A DNA stretch of 64,000 nucleotides from Anaerolineae bacterium (GCA_023382655.1 JAHDWK010000015.1:62001-126000), one strand, 5' to 3'. Shown: positions 1-9,873, counted from the first letter of the stretch. The notes: generated from the letters alone by a model not told the origin. Translations and numbers: made by a program.

Positions 1-3000
1 GAATCTGCCGTACCCGCGTGGGATCGGCTTCGATCTGCGGCAAATCTGGCTGTATGTCCCAAATCAGCTCAATTTTGTCGGCGTCTATGAGACCACGAAC
101 GGTGGAATGCACAGCTTCAGCCGCCTGGACGAGATCCACTTCCTCAAAACTGAGCGTCATTTTACCCGCTTCAATTTTGGCCATGTCCAGAATTTCGTTG
201 ATGAGACTGAGCAAATGCTGCCCATTCTTGTAGATAGAGGTCAGGTCTTCTTCTTGTTCGGGCGTGATGGGGCCATCTATCCCTTTGAGTATGACCCGCG
301 AAAAGCCGATGATGGAGTTCAGGGGCGTGCGCAATTCATGGGACATATTGGCCAGGAATTGTGTTTTTAACTGATCCAACTGCATCAACTCTTCATTGTG
401 GGCCTGGATGCGGGCAAATAACTCCGCGTTAGCCAGAGCCAGATTGGCCTGCGTGGCAATACTGCGCAGCAATTGCACATCATTTTCGTTGTAAGCCTGG
501 GCTTCATATGATTGCACCGTGATGAGACCGTTGATTTTGCCTTCCCGTTGCAAGGGTATCCACAAGCCGGAGCGAGGTGGCTGCGCCAGGGGCCGGGTTT
601 CAAAGCGGGTGAGTGGGTTGTTTACATCTACCAGATGATGCTGATCTTGTTGCAGGAAGAGGCAAAGCGGTTCGTCCGGTTGGAGGATACGGGGTGTGGT
701 CTCGGTTTTGATGCCGTCTACCATCGTCAAGACAGGTGTGTATAGACGAGTTTGGGCATCATAACGGGCCAGGGTGAAGATGGTGTTGTCCAGCAATCGG
801 CCCACCTGTTGGTAAATGGCGTAGGCTAGTTCATCCAGTTTCAGGTAGTAAGAGATGGTGCTTTGTATCTGGTTCAGGGTGATGAGTTCCTGGGCGCGCT
901 GCAAAGCTTCATCGAGCAGTTTCAGATTTTCCAGTTGGGTGACAAGCTGGTCTACCACTGTTTGGGCGAAGATGATGTTGGCGGGGGTAAACGGCCGTGT
1001 ACCATGCCCGGAATCAATAGCCAGAAAACCCATCACTTCTTGCATGTTGGCGGCGGGGATGAGCAAAGAGGCTTTGGCGCCGAACGGCCGTACATGTTGC
1101 GTTATCACACTTTCCGGCGTTTCCCCATCTCCTTCGGCCAGCAGCAGGGGGGTTGCCTGTTGCTGTAATCGCGCCAGCACATAATCTCCGGTGACCGGTA
1201 ACTGCATCGTGCCCCTGTCGCCATAGCTGTAGTCGCCATATTCAGCAGCAATATAACCAATCTTTTGCTGGTGATCGTACAACACCATACGGCACTGCAC
1301 CGCGCCCACATACCGGGCAATCTCCCGCGCGGCAATCTCCAGGGCATCTTCGCGGGTGATTGACTGGTTGAGCAGGCGACCAATATGATAAAGCGTTTCC
1401 GTCTGGCGCAGCAGTTGTTGGTTGGCCAGATTGATGGCGGCTTGAGCAGCGAGTGTAATATAGGGCTGTAGTTCCTGATCATTCAACGGCACGGGCGCCA
1501 CCCGGTCTAACGCCAGTGTGCCTAACCAGGTTTGCTCAGCGTAGATGGGCACCAGAGTGGCGGCGCGCACCCCGTTATTACTAAAGAGGGCGCGTGTGTA
1601 ATCATCCAGGTCTGGATGGTTGGGGCCATCCGCAATGCGGAGTACCTGATCGGTATCCATCAAGTTGGTAGACTGGAATTTATCACGAGAGAAACGATGG
1701 TGGGGATCATGTTGTACACCCAATCTGCTCCAAAATATGGGCGAAATGAGGTAATCCGGGGAATTGGGGTCGGGTACAAATACCTGGGCCAAATCCACAG
1801 ATTCAGATTGTGCGGCATAATCTACTAATATCTGATAAACCTCGGTGGGGGTGGTGGCCTGGTTGATGTGACGGCTGGTTTCATACAATAGGGTAGATTC
1901 GGCCAGGTTGCGTTCTGTTTGGGCAAAGAGGCTGGCATTTTCAATGGCTACGCCCAACTGGTCGGCCAGACTTTGCAGGGCGGTGATGCTTTCAGGGTTA
2001 AAGGCGCCTGTTTCTTTGCTTTGCACGGTCAGGGCGCCAATGGTACGGCCGCGCGCGCGCAGCGGCAGCGCCAGTTCGGCCTCTGTCTCCGGCAGGTAGG
2101 GATTGCGGGTGAAAAGGTGAGCGCGGGAGACATCTTGTTCGACACGTGGTTCGCCGGTGGCGACGGCCGTGCCAATCATCGAATGTCCACCCACCGGCAA
2201 CTGGTGCCTTTCGGCTACCATTTGCGCCCCCGCCGTGCCCGTGCCGGCTTGCAACATGGCCATCTTTCCCTCTTCATCCAGCAAAAACAGCCCCACATAA
2301 TAAAAATTGAAACGTGAACGAATTAACTCCACCACTTCGGTGATGAGCATTTCCAAATCCAGGATAGTGGTAGCCGCGCGGGAGACATCGGCGGCCAGAC
2401 TAAGCTGGTTGGAGTAAGCGCGAGCAGTTTGCAGAAATTGAGCATTGCTCAGAGCGCTGCCCATTTCCCGCACCAGCACCTCGACAAATTCTTCATCTTC
2501 CGGGCTGAGGGAGAGGGCGGTGGGTAGCTGCACGTGGCCAAAGGAGTAGTCGCCTATTTTCAGGGGGACGTGGGTAGCCGAGGGGGAGCGTGGGGCCGTA
2601 TCTGCCGGGGGGATATTGCGGTTGAAATGCAGCCGGTCACCGGTCAGTTCTGCCTGCAAAACGGCATGTTCGCTTTGCCAGAGCGTGTCCAGGTAACGGC
2701 CGTGCAAAATTTCCAACTCCTGGGCACGCTGCTGTGTTTCGGCCAGCAGGCGCAAGTTTTGCCACAGGGCGGCCAGATTTTGAGCAAAGGCGCGCAGCAG
2801 CAGCAGATAAGGTTCGCTTTCCTGACCGCCCATCTGACTGTTGTCGGCAATGACGCCACCTAAGAGATGGCCACCTGCCTGTAAAATCAAGGCGACGATC
2901 AAACCTTCTTGCTCCTGTGAATGTGGGTAAGGCCGAATCATTTCGCCATTCCCCGCCTGGGCTTGTTGCAGCAGGGTGAGGTGGTGGGGAGTGGGTCGGC

Positions 3001-3649
3001 CGTTTGGGGGTACGGCCGTGCCCCCATGCCATCGCCATTGTTCACCCTCCGGCTCATACCGGTACAGGCTGACGAGCGGAATGCCCAGTGCTTCGCTCAA
3101 GCCGGTGGCAGCAGCAGCCAGCAACGCCTGTTCATCGGCTGCCAGACTGAGCCGGGTGGTCAACTGCAAAATGGTATTTAGTTGTTCATTGTGCCGCGTC
3201 TGCGCCGTGTGTGAGGCAATTTGTTGTTCCAGTTGATGGTGCAGGGCGCGCTGCAAGGCAGCCTGAGATTGTTCTTGCAAGGTATGTTGCAGCCCTTCAC
3301 GGGCAGTGGCAACTTTCTCCAAAAAGAGGAGGTGGAATTCAGCCAGGCGTGGTGAAGGGGACGATGTGGGTTGTACGGCCGTCAGCAACGCTCGCATCAT
3401 AGCCGCCGCTGTGGTCAGCGCCAACCCCTGTTCCACCAGTTCGGTAGCCCACAGGGTGATTTCTGTTTCGCCCGCCGGCTCATCCAGGTATTGGCAAAGC
3501 AGATCAAAGAGGTGGGCGGCCACATGAGCGCCACGACGGGGTGAGGTCAAGATGCCCCGGTTTTCAATGGCATGGCGGACAAAGGCATCGGCAACGGCCG
3601 TTTCTACCTGGTGGCGTACTGTCTGCAAAGCCTCACTGGTTAACGTCAT
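1..3649 (-). CDS. multi-GAF sensor histidine kinase (3' end beyond window)
   Basis: No stop codon occurs in this frame before the left edge, so the C-terminus is missing; about 1,216 codons are visible. After an N-terminal helical region of about 180 residues come several GAF-type repeats (typical strings NFYYVGLFLLDEEGK and ELALPLRARGRTIGALTVQS). The HisKA dimerisation helix with the phospho-acceptor motif NMSHELRTPLNSIIGF lies at about 300-350, and the start of the HATPase domain follows at the edge. No membrane segment is evident, so a soluble sensor is likely. The ATG at 3649 is 75 bp after the methyltransferase stop; its Shine-Dalgarno is weak, and an upstream GTG in frame is possible. 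It is the last gene of a minus-strand signalling cluster. The input signal is unknown. ATP-dependent autophosphorylation is inferred from the family. Confidence 0.9.
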   Translation of the reverse strand, partial: MTLTSEALQTVRHQVETAVADAFVRHAIENRGILTSPRRGAHVAAHLFDLLCQYLDEPAGETEITLWATELVEQGLALTTAAAMMRALLTAVQPTSSPSPRLAEFHLLFLEKVATAREGLQHTLQEQSQAALQRALHHQLEQQIASHTAQTRHNEQLNTILQLTTRLSLAADEQALLAAAATGLSEALGIPLVSLYRYEPEGEQWRWHGGTAVPPNGRPTPHHLTLLQQAQAGNGEMIRPYPHSQEQEGLIVALILQAGGHLLGGVIADNSQMGGQESEPYLLLLRAFAQNLAALWQNLRLLAETQQRAQELEILHGRYLDTLWQSEHAVLQAELTGDRLHFNRNIPPADTAPRSPSATHVPLKIGDYSFGHVQLPTALSLSPEDEEFVEVLVREMGSALSNAQFLQTARAYSNQLSLAADVSRAATTILDLEMLITEVVELIRSRFNFYYVGLFLLDEEGKMAMLQAGTGTAGAQMVAERHQLPVGGHSMIGTAVATGEPRVEQDVSRAHLFTRNPYLPETEAELALPLRARGRTIGALTVQSKETGAFNPESITALQSLADQLGVAIENASLFAQTERNLAESTLLYETSRHINQATTPTEVYQILVDYAAQSESVDLAQVFVPDPNSPDYLISPIFWSRLGVQHDPHHRFSRDKFQSTNLMDTDQVLRIADGPNHPDLDDYTRALFSNNGVRAATLVPIYAEQTWLGTLALDRVAPVPLNDQELQPYITLAAQAAINLANQQLLRQTETLYHIGRLLNQSITREDALEIAAREIARYVGAVQCRMVLYDHQQKIGYIAAEYGDYSYGDRGTMQLPVTGDYVLARLQQQATPLLLAEGDGETPESVITQHVRPFGAKASLLIPAANMQEVMGFLAIDSGHGTRPFTPANIIFAQTVVDQLVTQLENLKLLDEALQRAQELITLNQIQSTISYYLKLDELAYAIYQQVGRLLDNTIFTLARYDAQTRLYTPVLTMVDGIKTETTPRILQPDEPLCLFLQQDQHHLVDVNNPLTRFETRPLAQPPRSGLWIPLQREGKINGLITVQSYEAQAYNENDVQLLRSIATQANLALANAELFARIQAHNEELMQLDQLKTQFLANMSHELRTPLNSIIGFSRVILKGIDGPITPEQEEDLTSIYKNGQHLLSLINEILDMAKIEAGKMTLSFEEVDLVQAAEAVHSTVRGLIDADKIELIWDIQPDLPQIEADPTRVRQI

Positions 3650-3661
3650 CACTTTCCAGGA

Positions 3662-3725
3662 GGGCGAGGCAGTTGGGGCGGGATGCACTATGTTTGCGGT
3701 ACGGCCGTTCCCAACTGCCTCGCCC
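3662..3725. repeat. 16-bp inverted repeat, intergenic hairpin with ACGGCCGT in loop
   Basis: The perfect arms GGGCGAGGCAGTTGGG (3662-3677) and its complement (3710-3725) enclose a 32-nt loop that holds one ACGGCCGT (3701-3708). It lies between the methyltransferase stop and the histidine kinase start within the same transcription unit, with the stop codon touching one arm. There is no T-run, so a simple intrinsic terminator is unlikely. An mRNA processing or attenuation role is possible. Confidence 0.8.
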
Positions 3726-4540
3726 TACTTCTCCAAAAACGCGGCATAAAATGCCAGCCCAATGTCTGTTTCATCTTCCGGGGTAATAAAATCTGGGGGC
3801 AGCGCCAGAAAATCTACAATGGGTTGAATGTTGGCCGGACGCCAGGGGTGCATCATGGCTACGGATTGGCTGTAAGTGTACAACTCAATGGGTAAACCTG
3901 CCGCGCGACACATCTGCCGAAACTGCTCGTAAGCAGCGGGCATTTCCCGTTCCGCCCGTACTTGAAACACCATAAAGATTTTGGAGCCGACCGGCGCCCA
4001 ATCATACAATGCCTGCGCCATGCGACGATTATCCTCATCATTCAGGAATAAAATCACACCATTCAGGCCAATAGCCACTGGTTGCTGCCGGTTAATCAGC
4101 CGCCGCACTTCCGGCGCGGCAAAAATCTGCTCTATCTGGCGCACGTCACCGCGAATATAGGCAACCCGCTCCTGTCCGGCGAACAGCCCTTGCCCATAGC
4201 TGATGGCCACCGGGTTGAGGTCGCTAAAAACCACCCGTGCCTCCGGCGCAAAAGCGTGAATGTGGTCATCGGCGGGCATACCCGAACCAAAGTCCAGAAA
4301 TTGGCGAAACCCGGCGTCGTGTAACTGGCTGGCTGCCTCTTGAATGAATGCGCGGCGCAGCCGTACCCATTTGGCTAAGGAAGGGATGAGGCTGAGCATG
4401 GCGGTGGCCGCCTGGCGATCAATTTCATAGTTAATGGAGCCGCCGGCCAGATAATCAAAAATACGGGCCAGGTTGGGCACGTCTGTGTTGAGGAAAATGG
4501 CAGAAGCGGGTGAGGTGGTGGGACCGCTATTTTCACTCAT
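3725..4540 (-). CDS. SAM-dependent methyltransferase, PF04672-like
   Basis: The protein has 271 residues. It carries the family hallmark RIFDYLAGGSINYEIDRQAA near residue 25-45, and a SAM-binding segment FLDFGSGMPADDHIHAF followed by the acidic strand VVFSDLNP. These match the S-adenosyl methyltransferase family PF04672 (formerly DUF574), which is abundant in actinomycetes and Chloroflexota; the substrate is unknown. The start ATG overlaps the end of the upstream multi-GAF gene by 8 bp, which suggests translational coupling. Its placement between two GAF sensor proteins suggests it belongs to the same signalling unit, but no direct link can be seen. Confidence 0.85.
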   Translation of the reverse strand: MSENSGPTTSPASAIFLNTDVPNLARIFDYLAGGSINYEIDRQAATAMLSLIPSLAKWVRLRRAFIQEAASQLHDAGFRQFLDFGSGMPADDHIHAFAPEARVVFSDLNPVAISYGQGLFAGQERVAYIRGDVRQIEQIFAAPEVRRLINRQQPVAIGLNGVILFLNDEDNRRMAQALYDWAPVGSKIFMVFQVRAEREMPAAYEQFRQMCRAAGLPIELYTYSQSVAMMHPWRPANIQPIVDFLALPPDFITPEDETDIGLAFYAAFLEK

Positions 4541-7412
4541 GTGATTCCTCCCCTCCTACCTGGGGTTCCATTGTTTGCGCCCGGCCGTTACCTCCTGCCT
4601 GTTTGCCCAGTTCTAATGTGACCGGCATGTTGTCCAGATGGCTGGAAATGGCCCGCAGCCCAATGCTGACAATTTCTTCAATGTCGGCCGTTTGGTGCAG
4701 TTGGGCGCTGAGCTGGGCCAATGTTTGCTGGCGTTGGGCGCGGGCTTCCACGCGGGCCAGCAGGCGGGCATTTTCCACGGCCGTGGCCAGTTGATCACAC
4801 AATGTTTGCAGCACTTGAATCAATTCAGGGGAAAAGTGGTGGGGTTGGGCACTTTGGGCGGTAAGGGCGCCGATGATACGGCCGTGTGCCCGCAGCGGCA
4901 GCGCCAGTTCAGACCGGGTATCAGGCAAATAAGGGTTGGGCAGCCATTCCTCATCCAGGGTCACGTTTTGCGTAATGCGTGGTTTGCCGTCACTGGTAGC
5001 CCCGCCAATGAGTGACCGTCCTCCCACACGCAGGCGGCGGCTTTCCTGCACCTGCATCTGGCCCGCTTCACCTGTGCCGGAAACCAACACCGCCTCTTTC
5101 TTGTCATAGTCCACCAAAAAGAGGCCCACATAATAAAGGCCAAATCGGTCCTTGATGAGGTTAACCGACGCTTCAACCACCCCTTCCAGGTCTAACACGC
5201 CGGTAGCGGCGGCGGCCACTTCGGCGGCCGTTTGCAGTTGAATGCGCTGCCGCGATTGGGCTTCCAGCGCTGCCTGTAATTCGTCTAGTTGAATGAAGTT
5301 ATGAATGGCGCTGGCCAATGGCCCCACGATGGTTTTGAGCAGTTCGATCTCTGGGTCGCTGAAGGAATCTTCGTTTTCCACAGCCAGTACTCCCACCAGC
5401 TTGCCGGAAACGATCATGGGCAAACCCAACCAGGCGGCCAGTTCTTCACCCACGACCAGTGACTGCAATTTTTGGCGCAGCTCGATGTTGTCCTTATCCA
5501 CATATAACAATTCACGGGTACGTACCACATGCCCGCTAAAGCCCTGGCTGATGGGCAAGGGGGGGATGCCGGAGAGGTCTACTTCATGGCCGTATTCATA
5601 CCCATATAACCAATTGATATGCTGGCCGTCTTTGGCCAACAGCATGATAGACATACCGGTAGCGGGTATGAGGGCCATAATCTCGCGCCGGGCGCCATCA
5701 AAGATCGCTTTTAGCGTGGGGGCGTGGGACAGAATGACGCTGGTGCGGTTGATGGTGCTCAGTTGCGCCACCCGCACCTGGGCATCGGAGGTCAGTTGGG
5801 CATTGGCCAGGGCAACGGCCGTCTGGCTGGCCATCGTTTGCATCAGTTGTATTTCGGCCGGTTGGAAGGGGGGCTGGGTGTCGTCACGAAAAAGCCAGAC
5901 AAAGCCGGCGCTATCGGTGGCGTGTGTCAGAGGTACAACCAGCCACCTAGTGGCCCGGTAGGTGGTGAGGATGTGCTGTTCGGGTGTGTTGGCCTGGGGA
6001 TCAAGCTGGTAGACGGCCGTGGCGCCGGTCTGTAGCGCCTGTTCCAGGCCCGGGTAATCTTGAAAGCGATAGACGGCCGTGTCCCAAAAAAAGCCGGCTC
6101 TGGCGCCCGCGCCGCTGCCTTGTTCATACCCCACCTGAACGGTGACGGCCGTCTGGTCAGTCGCTCGAGCTAACATCAGGCAGCGGCAGGCAGCTAATTG
6201 TTGGGTGATGGCTCGTGCTGCCCGCCGGTAAATTTCGCCCACGTCCAGAGTGCCGGCCAGCAACGTGTTAAACTGGTAAAGCATCTGCGTTTCTTGCAGC
6301 GTGGCTTCAGTCTGTGCCAACAGGCGCGTGTTATCTATGGCCACTGCCAACTGGTTGGCCGCAATCTGTAAAAAGGCAGCGTCTTCTTCTTGAAAGGCCC
6401 ATAAGCGGCGACTCTGAACATCTAAAATGCCCAATAACTGGCCACGCGCTACCAGGGGCAGCGCCATTTCTGAACGGGTTTCCGGTAACAATGGTTCGGG
6501 CAGGTAGTGGGGATCGGCGGTGACATCATCACTGATGCGGGTAGCCTGGTGCATGGCTACCCAACCAATAATGGAGTTGTCGGTGACGGGTAACCGATAG
6601 GGTTCGCTGGTTTGTAACAGTTGTTCCTGCCCGGCAACGGCGCGCAGCCGCAGCATCTGGCCGTTTTCCTCCAGAAGCAGGATAGAGACGTGGTAAAAAC
6701 TGAATGTTTCCCGCACCAACTGTGCTGTATGCTGGAGCAGTTGGTTGAGGTTGGCGGTAAGACCGGTCTGCTGCGCAATTTGGGCGCTGTTTTGCAGTTG
6801 GTGGGCACGGTGTTGCAGCAGTTCGGTTTTTTGCTGGGACTCGCGGGCCAACAGATTGATATCGCGCAAGACTTTTTGCTGATCGGACACAATCAGCCAG
6901 GTCGTGAGTGAAATGCCCAGCGTCACCAGGGCGAAGAAGGCGAAATTGAGCAAGGTGTAGGTGGGAGTGACGGCCGTGTATACTCCGATCAACCCAATTG
7001 TTACCAACGCATACACCCTGCTGACGCGCACACTGTCCAGAATGGCAATAACCATAACCGGTATGAGCATCATATAGGGCAAGCCTGTTTCTTCGGGAAA
7101 TTGTGTGACCAGCAGTAAAAAGAAGGTGACGATGAGAATGATGGCAAACAGATGGGAGGCTTCTATCACACGCCCGATGCGAATGAGATATAAACAAATG
7201 ACGGCAAATAGTAGCGTGCCGATGAGCTGGAAAAAATAGGGCAAGATGTCGGCCGATGCATCAGTCAATATGAACCACAGGTCGAAGGAAAAACGGATAA
7301 GGCTCATACCCGTTAGCAGGAAAACCAACATTTGCAGCAGCCGCCCTTTGCGCAACGTGTCGTCATCATCAGAACGAATTTGCAGGAAGGGCAGGCGGGA
7401 GAGCGTTTGCAT
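4533..7412 (-). CDS. membrane protein with four GAF domains, no kinase domain
   Basis: The protein has 959 residues. Residues about 25-180 hold roughly six hydrophobic segments. A short coiled linker (about 185-210) leads into four GAF domains at about 213-365, 380-540, 555-705 and 730-890. The first and fourth share the pattern SELALPLRARGR...GxLxxQS with the GAFs of the neighbouring histidine kinase, so they probably arose by duplication. No HisKA, HATPase, GGDEF, PP2C or HTH output domain is present; the tail after residue 890 is a short coiled coil. It may be an accessory sensor that passes its signal to the downstream kinase. It overlaps the methyltransferase gene by 8 bp. The ligand is unknown. 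Confidence 0.88.
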   Translation of the reverse strand: MQTLSRLPFLQIRSDDDDTLRKGRLLQMLVFLLTGMSLIRFSFDLWFILTDASADILPYFFQLIGTLLFAVICLYLIRIGRVIEASHLFAIILIVTFFLLLVTQFPEETGLPYMMLIPVMVIAILDSVRVSRVYALVTIGLIGVYTAVTPTYTLLNFAFFALVTLGISLTTWLIVSDQQKVLRDINLLARESQQKTELLQHRAHQLQNSAQIAQQTGLTANLNQLLQHTAQLVRETFSFYHVSILLLEENGQMLRLRAVAGQEQLLQTSEPYRLPVTDNSIIGWVAMHQATRISDDVTADPHYLPEPLLPETRSEMALPLVARGQLLGILDVQSRRLWAFQEEDAAFLQIAANQLAVAIDNTRLLAQTEATLQETQMLYQFNTLLAGTLDVGEIYRRAARAITQQLAACRCLMLARATDQTAVTVQVGYEQGSGAGARAGFFWDTAVYRFQDYPGLEQALQTGATAVYQLDPQANTPEQHILTTYRATRWLVVPLTHATDSAGFVWLFRDDTQPPFQPAEIQLMQTMASQTAVALANAQLTSDAQVRVAQLSTINRTSVILSHAPTLKAIFDGARREIMALIPATGMSIMLLAKDGQHINWLYGYEYGHEVDLSGIPPLPISQGFSGHVVRTRELLYVDKDNIELRQKLQSLVVGEELAAWLGLPMIVSGKLVGVLAVENEDSFSDPEIELLKTIVGPLASAIHNFIQLDELQAALEAQSRQRIQLQTAAEVAAAATGVLDLEGVVEASVNLIKDRFGLYYVGLFLVDYDKKEAVLVSGTGEAGQMQVQESRRLRVGGRSLIGGATSDGKPRITQNVTLDEEWLPNPYLPDTRSELALPLRAHGRIIGALTAQSAQPHHFSPELIQVLQTLCDQLATAVENARLLARVEARAQRQQTLAQLSAQLHQTADIEEIVSIGLRAISSHLDNMPVTLELGKQAGGNGRAQTMEPQVGGEESHE

Positions 7413-7537
7413 GGGGTTAGCCGGAGGCCTGTTGCCAGATAGCCAGACAGGTAAAAGATGCCGGGCTCAAGAGGACAGGGGCGCGACTGGTTAGGCGACA
7501 ACAGGAAGTGGCTCTGGTGGGAACAGGAAAATACATA

Positions 7538-7975
7538 TCAAATGCCAAGATCCCAGATGGGGACGCCGCTTAGAATTTGCCGGATCTGTTCGGGAAAACG
7601 ATCTGCATCCAGCGGCTTAGAGAGAAAACCATCGAAACCGGCTTCTTTGGCGCGCTGCATTTCGGCGCTGCTGCCGTGCGCAGTGACCACGACCACTAAC
7701 GTGTTTTTTAACCGCTCGTCGGCGCGAATCTGGCGCAGTGCATCATAGCCATCTTCGTGGGGCAGGCGCAAATCCATGAGAACCAGGTCAACACGAGGCA
7801 TGGTATTGGCAAAATCTACCACACCCCAACCGGTCGTTTTCCATTCGCATTTCTGCACACCCATGAAGGCCAACAGCCGGGCGATGAGAACAAAATTGGA
7901 AACATTGTCTTCTACGACCAGGATGTGGGCGTCTTTGGGATCAACTGGGGGACGTTTAATCATTGAATCGTTCAT
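7538..7975 (-). CDS. single-domain response regulator (CheY-like)
   Basis: The protein has 145 residues and is essentially one receiver domain: HILVVEDNVSN (acidic pocket), phospho-acceptor Asp in DLVLMDLRLPHEDG, conserved T in VVVVTAHGSS and K in FLSKPLD. No output domain is present. The start at ATG 7975 is chosen because GAGATAG precedes it at suitable spacing; an in-frame upstream extension to 8110 is Lys/Arg-rich and unlike a receiver. It is the first gene of the cluster with the multi-GAF protein, methyltransferase and histidine kinase, which suggests a phosphorelay shuttle. This role is inferred. Confidence 0.9.
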   Translation of the reverse strand: MNDSMIKRPPVDPKDAHILVVEDNVSNFVLIARLLAFMGVQKCEWKTTGWGVVDFANTMPRVDLVLMDLRLPHEDGYDALRQIRADERLKNTLVVVVTAHGSSAEMQRAKEAGFDGFLSKPLDADRFPEQIRQILSGVPIWDLGI

Positions 7976-8182
7976 AACTATCTCAAATATACGTACAGCA
8001 TGACGGCCGTGACCGACGCAGTATGTTTGTAGTATGCAGCTTTTGTTTACAATTACTCTAAACAGGGGCGACAGAGCGCTCCTCTTCTTCTTTTTTGTGA
8101 CAATCGTCACGCTTTCGCCGCAAAGCCTGTGTCAGATAATACCGATTATCCTATTATACGACCATGAATGAGGCGAAAATAG

Positions 8183-9637
8183 TTAATTAGCCCAGACGTG
8201 GGCGCTGCGGGCGGATAACTGATAGGTTTGCCCGCCGGTCAAGGCGACGCCGGATGATGTCAATTGCTCCGGCAGACTACCGGTGAAGGTAGCCGGACAG
8301 GTAATCGTTTCGGGATGGTTGGCCGTGTTGAAGGCGATGACGGCCGTATGCCCTTGATAATGCCGCTGATACACCACCACATGATCGGTAGCATAAATAA
8401 TTTGGAAATCCCCCCGGCGCAAGGCCGGCGTCTGCTGCCGTAGGTGGAGGCATTGCCGGTACCAGGCCAGTAGTTCCCGGTTCCAACTGGCTTGATCGTG
8501 CCAGGGAAAGGCGCGGCGGCAGTCAGGGTCATGGCGGCCCGGCAAGCCAATTTCGTCGCCGTAATAGATGTTGGGCGCGCCGGCAATAGTCATCTGGCAG
8601 AGAACCATGAGTTTAACGGCCGTCACATCTTCTCGCGCCACCGTTATCAGGCGGGGTGTATCGTGGCTGCCCAGCATGTTCATCTGCGCCAACACAATTT
8701 CCGGATGGTAAAGTTGATTGTGCAGCCGTTCCAGTTCGGCGGCAAACTGCTTGCCGGTCAGCGTAGCTATGTGCCCATACCCGGAGCGCACCGTGTCCGT
8801 CTGGTCCATCTGCTCGCCCACAAAAAAGCCAAAAGCGGCGCGGGCAAACAGATAGTTCATCTGACCGTCAAACTGGTCGCCTTGCAGCCAACGCTGCGCT
8901 TCACCCCATAGTTCACCCACAATATACGCTTGCGGGTTCACTGCTTTGCAGCGCCGCCGGAACTCTTGCCAGAAAGTGTCATCGTCAATTTCGTTGGGCA
9001 CATCCAACCGCCAGCCGTCCACGCCTCGTTCCAGCCAATGAACGCCAACCTGCCAGAGGAATTCGCGCACGGCCGTGTTATCGGTGTTCAACTTCGGTAA
9101 CGAGTGCATCCCCCACCAGGCATCATAATTGGGCTGCTCCTGAGAATTAAAGGCATTCACCGGCCAGCCATGCACATGAAACCAGTCCCGATATGGTGAC
9201 TCAGGGCCGCACTCCATCAGATGATTGAACTGGAAAAATCCCCGGCTGGCATGATTAAACACCCCGTCCAAAATGACGCGCATTCCACGTTGGTGAGCAG
9301 TTTCCAAAAAAAGAGCAAATGCCTGGTTGCCGCCTAAAATAGGGTCTACGGTGTAATAATCATGCGTGTGGTAACGATGGTTGGCGGCGGAGGCAAAAAT
9401 TGGATTCAAGTAGATGGCGTTGACGCCTAAATCGGCCAGATAGTCCAGCTTTTCGGTGGCTCCCAGCAGATCACCCCCCTGGAAGCCATGATGGGTGGGG
9501 GTATCGCCCCAGGGTTGCAAATGGTTTGGTTTAGGCAAATAGCCATTCTGCCCAAACCGGTCACTAATGGCAAAACGGTCAGGAAATATCTGATAAAAAA
9601 CAGCATCTCGCACCCATGCAGGCGTCACAACAGTCAT
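8183..9637 (-). CDS. GH13 alpha-amylase family (neopullulanase/cyclomaltodextrinase-like)
   Basis: The protein has 484 residues. The four conserved GH13 regions are present: DGVFNHASRG (I), GWRLDVPNEID with the nucleophile Asp (II), VGELWG with the acid/base Glu (III) and LGSHDTPR (IV). The segment YDAWWGMHSLPKLNTDN is typical of the GH13_20 subgroup (neopullulanase, cyclomaltodextrinase, maltogenic amylase), but the usual N-terminal CBM34 domain is absent. No signal peptide is seen, so it probably hydrolyses maltodextrins in the cytoplasm. The start at ATG 9637 follows GAGAAG; the 13-codon upstream extension is encoded by a hairpin and looks spurious. It is divergent from the caspase-like gene. 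Confidence 0.88.
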   Translation of the reverse strand: MTVVTPAWVRDAVFYQIFPDRFAISDRFGQNGYLPKPNHLQPWGDTPTHHGFQGGDLLGATEKLDYLADLGVNAIYLNPIFASAANHRYHTHDYYTVDPILGGNQAFALFLETAHQRGMRVILDGVFNHASRGFFQFNHLMECGPESPYRDWFHVHGWPVNAFNSQEQPNYDAWWGMHSLPKLNTDNTAVREFLWQVGVHWLERGVDGWRLDVPNEIDDDTFWQEFRRRCKAVNPQAYIVGELWGEAQRWLQGDQFDGQMNYLFARAAFGFFVGEQMDQTDTVRSGYGHIATLTGKQFAAELERLHNQLYHPEIVLAQMNMLGSHDTPRLITVAREDVTAVKLMVLCQMTIAGAPNIYYGDEIGLPGRHDPDCRRAFPWHDQASWNRELLAWYRQCLHLRQQTPALRRGDFQIIYATDHVVVYQRHYQGHTAVIAFNTANHPETITCPATFTGSLPEQLTSSGVALTGGQTYQLSARSAHVWAN

Positions 9638-9650
9638 TGCATCTTCTCTT

Positions 9651-9684
9651 AAACCCCAGGGGTTTCCCAAAACCACTGGGGTTT
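9651..9684. repeat. inverted repeat upstream of amylase gene
   Basis: Arms AAACCCCAG (9651-9659) and CTGGGGTTT (9676-9684) flank a 16-nt loop just upstream of the amylase start on the minus strand. It would form a hairpin in the mRNA leader. There is no poly-U, so regulation or mRNA stability is more plausible than termination. Confidence 0.6.
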
Positions 9685-9769
9685 TCTAATCAGCCAATTA
9701 TAGCGGGCAAATTTTCCTGTGGGAAAGAGGATGGGGTAAACAGCCCGAATTTCCTAATGCCAGGAGACC

Positions 9770-9832
9770 GTAATCGGTAATCCGTAATCCGTGAGCGGGT
9801 TACGACTCACGGGTTACGGATTACGGATGACA
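9770..9832. repeat. heptamer array with dyad symmetry (GTAATCC type)
   Basis: Nine consecutive 7-nt words sit in register: GTAATCG, GTAATCC, GTAATCC, GTGAGCG, GGTTACG, ACTCACG, GGTTACG, GATTACG, GATGACA. The second half is the reverse complement of the first. This array lies between the divergent amylase and caspase-like genes, so it is not a terminator for either. Confidence 0.9.
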
Positions 9833-9873
9833 GACCCTTCGCCCATTCGGAACAAAGCACGTACAATTATCCC

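Noticed and set aside
4533..4540. Frameshift between the multi-GAF and methyltransferase genes
   Set aside because: Both proteins are complete and the 8-bp overlap is a normal coupled start.
9770..9832. Heptamer arrays as a CRISPR array
   Set aside because: Words are 7 nt with no spacers, no long conserved repeat and no cas genes; the array is a different repeat type.
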